This document shows positions 5,796 through 12,023 of a stretch of DNA of 12,023 nucleotides, in pieces. Both the position numbers and the translations under genes were made by a program. The DNA lies in the NCBI GenBank assembly GCA_003230195.1, contig QIHH01000081.1, positions 1-12,023 of the forward strand, given 5' to 3'. The notes below the pieces were generated by a model. The model worked only from the letters and a program-made list of their open reading frames with translations, did no database searches and had not been told where the DNA came from. Source of the stretch: Gammaproteobacteria bacterium. GTDB taxonomy: Bacteria; Pseudomonadota; Gammaproteobacteria; SZUA-140. Each line of letters begins with the position of its first letter. Position 1 is the first letter of the stretch.

Positions 5796-8300
5796 TCACA
5801 CCTCACGTAGCGCCAGTAATGGTGGGTAGTTGAGAATTTTTCGCGTACCAAGCACACCCGCCACGCCAATTCCAGCACCCCCGCCAATAATACCAACCAA
5901 CCACACCCATCCATTAAACTGGTATTCAAGCTGAAACAGATGCACCGCCAAAATATACCCCAATAGACTTGCAGCCGTGGCTGCCACCATTCCCGCTAGC
6001 GCGCCTAATGTCACAAATTCTGCAACCACCCCATTCAACAGACGGCGACGCCCTGCACCCAACGTGCGCAAAATAACACTCTCGCGTATGCGTTCATCAA
6101 GCGTTGAATAGATCGCCGCATACATCACTAATAGCCCCGCTATTAAGGTAAAGAGGAACACGTACTCAACAGCCAACGTCACGCGTTCAATAATAATACG
6201 TACCTGCGTCATCACCGCTGCGATATCGATCACGGTAATATTGGGAAATTGACGCACCATTTTATCGAGTACTATATATTCATTTTCAGGCAGGTAAAGG
6301 CCGCTCATGTAACTACTCGAATAGGATTCCAGCACGCCAGGGGATGCAATCACAAAAAAATTGGGGCGAAATGAGTCCCATTCGACTGAGCGAAGATTAC
6401 TCACCCGCGCGGTCACGCGCTGCTCATCAATCAAAAAAACCAGCGTATCCCCCACCTCAATCGACAATGTTTTTGCAAGCCCCTCTTCAACTGAAAATTG
6501 CCCCTCACTCTCTGAAGCAGCCCACCATTCCCCCGTAATCAATTGATTATCGGTCTGCATCTGCGCAGCCCACGAAAGATTAAATTGCCTTTCCAATAAA
6601 CGCTGCGCACGCGGATTTTCATAGTTCTCTGGTTGAACCGCTTTACCGCCAATCTCAACGAGTCGACCACGAATCATCGGATATAGCGTGGGCACCTTTA
6701 ACCCCTGTTCACTAAAAAACTGGCTTAATGATTCGACCTGATTGGGTTGAATATTAATCAGAAATCGATTGGGCGCATCATCCGGCAAACTATTGCCCCA
6801 CTCATCCAGCAGGTCATCACGAATCACAGAAAATAGCAGCAACACCATGATGCCGAGGCCAAAGGCGATCACCTGCGCGACACTACTCATGGGGCGTCGC
6901 ATCAGATTAGTAACACCAAAACGCCACTCGACAAAAAGATGCGCGCGAAATGCACCCAAAACCTTCAACAACAACAAAGCCCCACCAGCCAATAACAACA
7001 GCGCGACCATCAAACCACCCAACACATAAAGGCCCAATTTGAGATCGCCGGCCTGCCATACAATCAATGCCGAGAGCACAACAATCCCCAATCCATAGGT
7101 AGAGATACTGCGCGCCGGTAGTGCGCCAAGATCTCTGCGCAACACCCGTAACGAGGGGACATTTTTCAGCTGTAGTAGCGGTGGCAGTGCAAAACCAAAC
7201 TGAGTCACTAAGCCTGTTAACAGCCCAAACAGAATGGGTAACAGCGACGGCGGTGGCAGCGCAAAGTCAGCCAGCGAGCCAATGATCCCTACCAGCACAA
7301 ACTGCGCACCAAACCCCAGCAAGCAACCCACCGCACCGGCAATTAAACCAAGCCATAACATCTGAAACATAAAGATCGACAAGATCTGCTGCTGCGAACC
7401 ACCGACACAACGCATCACCGCACAACTATCTAAATGACGGCGAATGAATCGTTGTGATGATGTCGCCACGGCCACCCCGGCCAATAGCACACTGATCATC
7501 GCGGCAAGCCCCAGAAAACGACGCGCGCGCTCCAGCGCACTGCGTACTTCAGGGCGCGCCTCTTCGATCCCTTCCATGCGCTGCCCAAGTTGCAATCTCG
7601 GTTCAACCATCGCGCGAAAATTCGCCACTGCCGTAATCTCACCAGCCAACATCATACGATGACGCACACGACTCACCACTGTAATCAGCCCAGTACTGGC
7701 AATATCATCCAGATTCAACATCACCCGCGGTGCCAAGCTAAACAATTGCCCACTGGCCCGGGCCGGCTCATTCGTCAGAATCGCTGCGATTTTGAAGTCA
7801 GTCTCACCAACCTTCACCATATCATTCACGTTGACTCCAAGAAGATCCAGCAGCTGCATATCAACCCAAATACTACCCGATTCAGGAATCCCTGCCGCGA
7901 CTTGGTCTGGCGCAAAACGTTGCTGAGAAATACGCAACTCGCCACGCAGTGGATAAGGTGATTCAACCGCTTTAATCGACACCAGCTGGTTGCGCTCATC
8001 CGTTATCATCATGCTTGGGAATTCAATTGAAGTAGCGCTTTCCAACAAAAAATTTTCGGCATCAACTCGTAAACTTTCAGCAATAGCCTGATCGGAAATC
8101 ATCACCAGATCTGCACCTAACAATGTATTGGCCTGATTTTCAAGCGCCAGACGTACTCGATCGGTAAAGAAACCAACCGAGGTGACACTACCCACCGCAA
8201 TCACCAATGCCAGACTCAATACAGTGAGCTCGCCCGCTCGCCAGTCTCGCCGTAACATGCGCCATGACATACGAATAGAGGCTGCGATGTTGTGCCTCAC
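5796..8300 (-). CDS. ybbP: FtsX-like ABC transporter permease, YbbP type
   Basis: An 834-residue inner-membrane permease with the duplicated FtsX/MacB layout: one helix at about 26-45, a large extracytoplasmic domain to about 260, helices near 262-282, 312-340 and 352-374, a linker pair at about 401-447, a helix near 474-492, a second extracytoplasmic domain, and three C-terminal helices from about 720. Both permease halves carry the cytoplasmic loop typical of the family (VMRCVGGSQQQ near 295 and LRTLGAGRRR in the C-terminal part). The GTG start at 8300 overlaps the ybbA stop by 4 bases (GTGA), so the two are translationally coupled and form one transporter. The exact function of YbbA-YbbP is unsettled; arrangement next to tesA is the same as I recall in E. 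coli, where the permease is slightly shorter (about 804 residues). Confidence 0.93.
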   Translation of the reverse strand: MRHNIAASIRMSWRMLRRDWRAGELTVLSLALVIAVGSVTSVGFFTDRVRLALENQANTLLGADLVMISDQAIAESLRVDAENFLLESATSIEFPSMMITDERNQLVSIKAVESPYPLRGELRISQQRFAPDQVAAGIPESGSIWVDMQLLDLLGVNVNDMVKVGETDFKIAAILTNEPARASGQLFSLAPRVMLNLDDIASTGLITVVSRVRHRMMLAGEITAVANFRAMVEPRLQLGQRMEGIEEARPEVRSALERARRFLGLAAMISVLLAGVAVATSSQRFIRRHLDSCAVMRCVGGSQQQILSIFMFQMLWLGLIAGAVGCLLGFGAQFVLVGIIGSLADFALPPPSLLPILFGLLTGLVTQFGFALPPLLQLKNVPSLRVLRRDLGALPARSISTYGLGIVVLSALIVWQAGDLKLGLYVLGGLMVALLLLAGGALLLLKVLGAFRAHLFVEWRFGVTNLMRRPMSSVAQVIAFGLGIMVLLLFSVIRDDLLDEWGNSLPDDAPNRFLINIQPNQVESLSQFFSEQGLKVPTLYPMIRGRLVEIGGKAVQPENYENPRAQRLLERQFNLSWAAQMQTDNQLITGEWWAASESEGQFSVEEGLAKTLSIEVGDTLVFLIDEQRVTARVSNLRSVEWDSFRPNFFVIASPGVLESYSSSYMSGLYLPENEYIVLDKMVRQFPNITVIDIAAVMTQVRIIIERVTLAVEYVFLFTLIAGLLVMYAAIYSTLDERIRESVILRTLGAGRRRLLNGVVAEFVTLGALAGMVAATAASLLGYILAVHLFQLEYQFNGWVWLVGIIGGGAGIGVAGVLGTRKILNYPPLLALREV

Positions 8301-9001
8301 ACCGCCACCGACCGCTCAGCAGCGACCAACCTGCCCGCATCAATCCGCAACGAACGATTACAACGTCGTGCCAACGCATCATCATGCGTCACCAATACAA
8401 TGGTCGCACCTTGTTCACGGTTCAATTCAAACAGCAGCTCTATCACGTGTTCCCCAGTGGCGCTATCGAGATTCCCTGTCGGCTCATCTGCAAACAGTAT
8501 TTTGGGTTTTACAACAAAAGCACGTGCAATCGCAACACGCTGCTGCTCACCGCCCGAGAGTTGCTTTGGGTAGTGATGCAAGCGTTCAGCTAGGCCAACG
8601 CGTGCCAGCATTTCAGATGCCTGCGGTTCAACATTCTCGACACCACCGAGTTCCAATGGCAACATCACATTTTCTCGCGCGGTAAGATTTGGTAACAACT
8701 GAAATGACTGAAAAACAAAACCCACAGTCGATTGCCTTAACGCGGCACGGCCATCCTCATCAAGCTTGAACAGATCATGCCCGTCAAGCCACACCTGACC
8801 CTCACTAGGTACATCGAGCCCTGCAAGAATCCCCAGCAAGGTCGATTTTCCTGAACCTGATACACCCACAATCGCGACTGCCTCGCCAGCACTAATCTCA
8901 AGCGAAAGATCATCAAGCAGCACCAGCTCGCCCTCTGGGCTGACGACTCGTTTACAAAGCCCTTGCACGCGCACAATCGAACGTGAGATATTTTCCACCA
9001 T
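8297..9001 (-). CDS. ybbA: ABC transporter ATP-binding protein, YbbA type (LolD/MacB-like)
   Basis: The 234 residues contain every ABC ATPase motif: Walker A GVSGSGKST at 46-54, Q-loop Q98 in GFVFQSF, signature LSGGEQQR at 148-155, Walker B ILFADEP with D172 and E173, a D-loop SATG at 180-183, and H-loop H206. It belongs to the LolD/MacB/FtsE subclass that works with FtsX-type permeases and energises the YbbP homologue encoded next. The open frame extends upstream to 9097, but those extra 32 residues would lie antisense to tesA and do not resemble the family. The ATG at 9001 gives MVENISRSIVRVQGL, like the E. coli YbbA start, and has CAGGAG 10 bases upstream. This start overlaps that of tesA. 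Confidence 0.95.
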   Translation of the reverse strand: MVENISRSIVRVQGLCKRVVSPEGELVLLDDLSLEISAGEAVAIVGVSGSGKSTLLGILAGLDVPSEGQVWLDGHDLFKLDEDGRAALRQSTVGFVFQSFQLLPNLTARENVMLPLELGGVENVEPQASEMLARVGLAERLHHYPKQLSGGEQQRVAIARAFVVKPKILFADEPTGNLDSATGEHVIELLFELNREQGATIVLVTHDDALARRCNRSLRIDAGRLVAAERSVAV

Positions 9002-9623
9002 GCTAAAACGACTCCTGATTTTAATTACCTTCATCCTACCGACAACCGTCGCTGCGCAACAGCAGACTATTGTTGTAGTAGGCGACAGTTTAAGCACAGC
9101 TTATGGCATGGCGCAAAAAGAAGGGTGGGTAAACCTACTAGCAATAAAGGTGATGGAAGCGACACTGCCGTATCGTATCGTTAATACCAGTATCAGCGGT
9201 GAGACCACTCACGGTGCACTTGCTCGTTTTTCAAGCATTATCAGCATCCATCAACCCGCTATCGTCATTATAGCCCTGGGCGGTAACGATGGACTACGTG
9301 GTATGCCACTCAAGGCAATGAAAAAAAATCTGGCCAGCATGATTAAGTCAGCACAAAGCGCTAATGCAGATGTGCTGCTAGCGGGAATGCAGCTGCCGCC
9401 CAACTACGGACGCACCTTTACGCAAAAATTCTCAAGCAGTTACCATCAATTAGCCGATGAATACAACGTTGCGTTACTGCCTTTTTTGCTGAAAGGGATG
9501 GAGCAGGATTTAACGCTGTTTCAGTCAGATGGAATCCATCCGCTCAACAGCGCCCAGCCAATGATCTTAGATAATGTATGGCATTATCTGCTGCCACTAT
9601 TAACAATAGCAGCAGCACAGTAA
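9000..9623 (+). CDS. tesA: Periplasmic GDSL esterase / multifunctional thioesterase I, protease I, lysophospholipase L1
   Basis: This 207-residue SGNH hydrolase cleaves acyl thioesters, esters and lysophospholipids. A signal peptide (MLKR, hydrophobic 5-17, cleavage likely after VAA at 19) sends it to the periplasm. The four SGNH blocks are present: S30 in VVGDSLS, G67 in SISGETT, N96 in GGND, and D177 with H180 in SDGIHP. Length is that of E. coli TesA. The ATG at 9000 is required for the signal peptide; the Shine-Dalgarno sequence is poor (GTGAG about 12 bases upstream). It diverges from ybbA, and its promoter must lie inside the ybbA coding region. Its stop is 6 bases from the stop of the convergent uvrY-like gene, with no terminator visible between them. 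Confidence 0.96.
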   Translation: MLKRLLILITFILPTTVAAQQQTIVVVGDSLSTAYGMAQKEGWVNLLAIKVMEATLPYRIVNTSISGETTHGALARFSSIISIHQPAIVIIALGGNDGLRGMPLKAMKKNLASMIKSAQSANADVLLAGMQLPPNYGRTFTQKFSSSYHQLADEYNVALLPFLLKGMEQDLTLFQSDGIHPLNSAQPMILDNVWHYLLPLLTIAAAQ

Positions 9624-9629
9624 CCTGAA

Positions 9630-10277
9630 TTACTGATGAAACTCATCCAGTAAGCCATAACGTAATGCAACATGCGTCAACTCCGCATCGCTATGAATAC
9701 GTAGTTTTTCAAATAACCTGTAACGATAGGTACTAATGGTCTTTGGACTCAAACATAGTTCATCTGAAATTACCTGCGTTTTTTTGCCCTGCGCCACCAT
9801 TAACATCACCTGCAATTCACGATTTGAGAGCGAATCGAGCGGCGATGATGGCCCTGCGCCCGGCAAAAAGGTTAAAGCAAGGTGCTGCGCAATATCAGCA
9901 CCAACATAACGCTGCCCTTTATTAACACACTTAATCGCGTTGATGATCTCTTCTGGGCTGCACCCTTTCGTCAGGTAGCCAACGGCACCACTCTGTAGCA
10001 GGCGGGATGGGAATGGCTCTTCAGCGCAGACTGAAAGCACAACAATTTTTAAAGAAGGATACGATTTAAGTAGTTTACGTGTCGTTTCAAAGCCGCCAAT
10101 ACCCGGCATCTGAACATCCATTAAAACAACATCGGGCTTTCTTTGACGAACAAAACGAATCGATTCTTCACCACTATCGACATCGCCAATCACTTTGATG
10201 CCCGGTGCGTCATTAAGAATACGCATAATACCAGCACGCACCAGCCTATGATCGTCCACTAATAAGACATTTACCAT
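9630..10277 (-). CDS. uvrY: Two-component response regulator, UvrY/GacA/LetA type
   Basis: A 215-residue NarL/FixJ-family regulator. The receiver domain (about 1-120) has acidic D8 and D9, phosphoacceptor D54 in VVLMDVQMPGIGG, S82 at the switch position and K104 in YLTKG. A LuxR-type helix-turn-helix (about 138-200) begins SLSNRELQVMLM and contains the LSPKTISTYRYR recognition region. MVNVLLVDDHRLVRAGI, QRYVGADIAQ and ELTHVALRYGL match what I recall of UvrY/GacA. In that system a BarA/GacS-like kinase phosphorylates the regulator, which then drives CsrB/RsmY-type small RNAs that titrate CsrA; the partners are not in this window. I chose the ATG at 10277, preceded by a G-rich ribosome binding region; a GTG at 10307 would add 10 residues. 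I recall uvrC next to this gene in many gammaproteobacteria; here it is absent. Confidence 0.93.
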   Translation of the reverse strand: MVNVLLVDDHRLVRAGIMRILNDAPGIKVIGDVDSGEESIRFVRQRKPDVVLMDVQMPGIGGFETTRKLLKSYPSLKIVVLSVCAEEPFPSRLLQSGAVGYLTKGCSPEEIINAIKCVNKGQRYVGADIAQHLALTFLPGAGPSSPLDSLSNRELQVMLMVAQGKKTQVISDELCLSPKTISTYRYRLFEKLRIHSDAELTHVALRYGLLDEFHQ

Positions 10278-10358
10278 CCAGCCCCCACTCCCACTCCATT
10301 TATGCACTTTTTCAGTTAGCTGAATCCGCAGGTTAGCCTAATATCTAACACCGATGAA

Positions 10359-10449
10359 TGGCGGAGAGGCAGGGATTCGAACCCTGGGAGGGCTACAAAC
10401 CCTCAACGGTTTTCAAGACCGCCGCTTTCGACCACTCAGCCACCTCTTC
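10359..10449 (-). tRNA. serT: tRNA-Ser, anticodon UGA
   Basis: Reading on the minus strand, the D-arm begins TGGCTGAG, the anticodon arm is CGGTCTTGAAAACCG with anticodon TGA, a long class II variable arm has stem GAGGG/CCCTC, and the T-arm is CAGGGTTCGAATCCCTG. Discriminator G and CCA are encoded at the 3' end (10362-10359). The long variable arm and anticodon identify serine, decoding UCA and other UCN codons. The acceptor arm GAAGAGG pairs with CCTCTCC except for an A2.C71 mismatch; starting at 10450 (GGAAGAGG) would instead give an 8-base strand with a bulge. It lies 81 bases upstream of the uvrY-like gene on the same strand. In E. coli serT also neighbours yccA, as I recall. Confidence 0.95.
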
Positions 10450-10466
10450 CTGATCCTGCTGATACG

Positions 10467-10494
10467 GTCTTCAACAATTCAAGAAGTTGAAGAC
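10467..10494. repeat. Perfect inverted repeat upstream of the tRNA-Ser gene
   Basis: GTCTTCAAC (10467-10475) and GTTGAAGAC (10486-10494) form a 9-base-pair stem around a 10-base loop, 17 bases upstream of the tRNA 5' end. A TATAGT on the minus strand (10493-10498) overlaps its edge and could be a tRNA -10 box, though no good -35 is present. The hairpin could be an operator or part of the pre-tRNA leader. There is no T run, so it is not a terminator. Confidence 0.6.
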
Positions 10495-10626
10495 TATACT
10501 CTCTAACCGTGCACTGGGGCACCCGGACAATTTTACAGTTGATATTAAAAAATGCCCGAAAATAACAAGTCCTTGTAATCAGCGCGGAAGAATATACCCG
10601 CTTCCAACAAAAGATGCAACTCCGGC

Positions 10627-10656
10627 TTGATTTTAGCTAATAAAACACCATATAGT
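10627..10656 (+). promoter_or_regulatory. yccA: Sigma-70-like promoter of yccA
   Basis: TTGATT (10627-10632) and TATAGT (10651-10656) are separated by 18 bases, placing a transcription start near 10663 and a leader of about 30 bases before the ATG at 10695. The leader includes CTGGAG as a ribosome binding site. The rest of the spacer back to the tRNA shows nothing further I can assign. Confidence 0.6.
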
Positions 10657-10694
10657 ACACTTAACGATAAATAATCTGGAGATTGAATAGAATC

Positions 10695-11396
10695 ATGAAC
10701 CCTTACCAACAAGATCAGGTCAAGGTAGCCGTTGCCACAGGCGTCGAGTCTACATTTGCCACCACCAAACTGATCCGCAACACCTATACATTGCTGGCAG
10801 TCACCTTACTGTTTAGCACCGTAATGGCTGGTATCTCTATCGCGCTTCAACCACCTAGCTTCACAGGCATTGCCTGCTTATTAGGGGCGCTGGCTCTCAT
10901 CTGGTTTGTATTGCCAAAAACCGCTAACTCTACTGCTGGCCTAGGCGTCGTATTTGCCATCACTGGCTTAATGGGATTTGGCCTTGGCCCAATGCTGACG
11001 CACTACCTGAGCATGCCAAGTGGCGGATCAGTTGTAATGACAGCACTTGGCTCTACCGCAACCATCTTCCTTTCACTCTCTGCCTACGTAATGATCACCA
11101 AAAAAGACTTCACCTTCATGGGTGGCTTCTTAATGACAGGTATGATCGTTGCAATCGTTTGCATGCTAGTGCTATTTGGTGCAACCCTGTTTGGCTATCA
11201 TATGCCAATGGTACATCTCGCACTCTCTGCGATGATTGCAATGCTAATGGCTGGCTTCATTCTGTATGACACCAGCCGCATCATCAATGGTGGTGAGACT
11301 AACTACATTATGGCTACCGTTGGCTTATACCTTAGCATCTACAATCTATTTGTTAGTTTACTGCACCTGATTGGCGCATTCAATAACGACGATTAA
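10695..11396 (+). CDS. yccA: Bax inhibitor-1 family inner membrane protein, YccA type
   Basis: A 233-residue, seven-helix membrane protein: hydrophobic segments at about 31-50, 54-73, 82-100, 112-134, 140-165, 171-191 and 205-228, after a polar 28-residue N-terminal tail. TTKLIRNTYTLLAVTLLFS, LGPMLTHYLS, TKKDFTFMGGFLM, and SRIINGGETNYIMATVGLYLS match E. coli YccA as I remember it. YccA is a slowly degraded substrate and modulator of the membrane protease FtsH. D192 (YDTSRI) is kept, but the second Asp of the pH-sensing pair known in BI-1 proteins such as YetJ is Ser214 here, as in YccA. A TTG at 10683 is only 1 base from GGAGA, so I prefer the ATG at 10695 although GGAG is 13 bases away. It stands alone between its own promoter and terminator. 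Confidence 0.93.
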   Translation: MNPYQQDQVKVAVATGVESTFATTKLIRNTYTLLAVTLLFSTVMAGISIALQPPSFTGIACLLGALALIWFVLPKTANSTAGLGVVFAITGLMGFGLGPMLTHYLSMPSGGSVVMTALGSTATIFLSLSAYVMITKKDFTFMGGFLMTGMIVAIVCMLVLFGATLFGYHMPMVHLALSAMIAMLMAGFILYDTSRIINGGETNYIMATVGLYLSIYNLFVSLLHLIGAFNNDD

Positions 11397-11423
11397 TCAG
11401 CCGCTTTAACTGTCGTTCAAAAG

Positions 11424-11449
11424 CCTCGCTTTACCGCGAGGTTTTTTTT
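11424..11449 (+). terminator. Rho-independent terminator of yccA
   Basis: Stem CCTCGC/GCGAGG (11424-11429 with 11436-11441) with a 6-base loop is followed directly by eight T, 27 bases after the yccA stop. Confidence 0.93.
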
Positions 11450-11478
11450 ATGCCACGAAGAACGTCACAATAGCCAAC

Positions 11479-12023
11479 ATGAATCATATTGAACATACAT
11501 TTGCACAATACGTACGTACCTTAGGTCGTGGTAAAAAAGGAAGCCGTTCACTCACCAAAGATGAAGCCTTCGAAGCCATGAGGATGATTCTTAACGATGA
11601 GGTTGAAGAGGTACAACTCGGCGCATTTCTGATGCTGCTACGCGTTAAGGAAGAGAGCCCTGAAGAACTCGCTGGCTTTGTTTCTGCTGCACGTGCCTCA
11701 CTCCTCGTGCCCGACAAAGTGGCCAGTATTGACCTCGACTGGTCTAGCTATGCGGGCAAACGACGCCATCTACCCTGGTTTATTCTTGCTGCACTACTGT
11801 TAGCCGAAAACGGCACTAGGATTTTAATGCATGGCACCGTAGGTCGACGCGACAATCGCACCTACACCCCCAATGTGATGAATTTATTTGGCATCCAAAA
11901 TAGCGAATCACTCGCGCACGCCGCTCAGCAAGTCGACAGCAATAACATCGCCTTTATCTCGCTAGAACACTTTAGCCCAATACTAAAACAGATTATGGAA
12001 CTGCGCAGCCTGCTCGGCCTGCG
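11479..12023 (+). CDS. ybiB: YbiB/TrpD2 family protein (glycosyltransferase-fold, DNA-binding), 3' end cut by window
   Basis: The first 181 residues are visible from the ATG at 11479; the frame is open to the window end. It has the anthranilate phosphoribosyltransferase fold: an N-terminal helical domain with RTLGRGKKGSRSLTKDEA at 13-30 and VQLGAFLMLLRVKEESPEEL at 45-64, then the start of the alpha/beta domain. The loop SSYAGKRRHLPW (89-100) lines up with the PSYNGARK loop of E. coli YbiB and replaces the PRPP-binding GTGGD of true TrpD, so it is not a tryptophan enzyme. From memory, YbiB binds nucleic acid and is linked to the LexA/SOS response; its biochemical role is unclear. The ribosome binding site is poor. 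The minus-strand frame opposite 11484-11717 is a shadow. Confidence 0.88.
   Translation, partial: MNHIEHTFAQYVRTLGRGKKGSRSLTKDEAFEAMRMILNDEVEEVQLGAFLMLLRVKEESPEELAGFVSAARASLLVPDKVASIDLDWSSYAGKRRHLPWFILAALLLAENGTRILMHGTVGRRDNRTYTPNVMNLFGIQNSESLAHAAQQVDSNNIAFISLEHFSPILKQIMELRSLLGL

Noticed and set aside
5723..5929. 68-codon minus-strand frame near the ybbP end
   Set aside because: Most of it lies in another frame of ybbP, and the part beyond (5723-5795) has no start or motif of its own.
7590..7961. 123-codon plus-strand frame
   Set aside because: Antisense to ybbP, low-complexity His/Thr/Asn-rich translation with no recognisable domain; shadow.
8182..8685. 167-codon plus-strand frame across the ybbA-ybbP junction
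   Set aside because: It overlaps two clear genes in antisense, and its translation shows no family features.
9002..9097. N-terminal extension of ybbA to 9097
   Set aside because: The 32 extra residues are antisense to tesA, unlike the family N-terminus, and the ATG at 9001 has a good ribosome binding site.
10331..10352. Small inverted repeat (GTTAG/CTAAC) downstream of the tRNA gene as a terminator
   Set aside because: Only 5 base pairs, and no T run follows on the minus strand.
10556..10577. ACAAG/CTTGT dyad in the tRNA-yccA spacer as an operator
   Set aside because: Too short, and common by chance in such a spacer.
11450..11473. Short frame MPRRTSQ just after the yccA terminator
   Set aside because: Seven codons with no ribosome binding site; overlaps the terminator edge and is not a plausible leader.

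Overview
The window is a stretch of ordinary bacterial chromosome, most likely from a gammaproteobacterium. Evidence for this is a UvrY/GacA-type response regulator, the tesA-ybbA-ybbP cluster known from enterics, a YccA-type BI-1 protein beside a tRNA-Ser(UGA), and an ilvB-ilvH-ilvC-psd-pssA order that I recall from beta- and some gammaproteobacteria. I cannot name the genus. No phage, CRISPR, toxin or defence system is visible.

Left part (1-4999, all minus strand): ilvB and ilvH (acetolactate synthase large and small subunits) and ilvC (ketol-acid reductoisomerase) provide the first two steps of branched-chain amino acid synthesis. A strong terminator follows ilvC. Next come a phosphatidylserine-decarboxylase-like gene and pssA (phosphatidylserine synthase, cut by the window edge). 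The leader of ilvB holds two terminator hairpins and a 140-base palindromic element resembling a miniature inverted-repeat transposable element (MITE). The ilvH-ilvC gap holds tandem repeats and a palindrome.

Middle (5000-9623): a secreted dienelactone-hydrolase-like protein lies downstream of ybbP and ybbA, an FtsX-type ABC permease and its ATPase. tesA, a periplasmic GDSL esterase, diverges from ybbA, and the two start codons overlap.

Right part (9630-12023): a uvrY/gacA-like regulator (minus) lies downstream of a tRNA-Ser(UGA) gene (minus). On the plus strand are a yccA-like seven-helix membrane protein with a clear promoter and terminator, and the 5' part of a ybiB/TrpD2-like gene cut by the window edge.

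The observations most worth checking are two apparent pseudoenzymes with catalytic residues replaced (the Psd-like and the dienelactone-hydrolase-like proteins), the MITE-like insert next to the ilvB ribosome binding site, and the overlapping divergent starts of tesA and ybbA. I found no undescribed multigene system.
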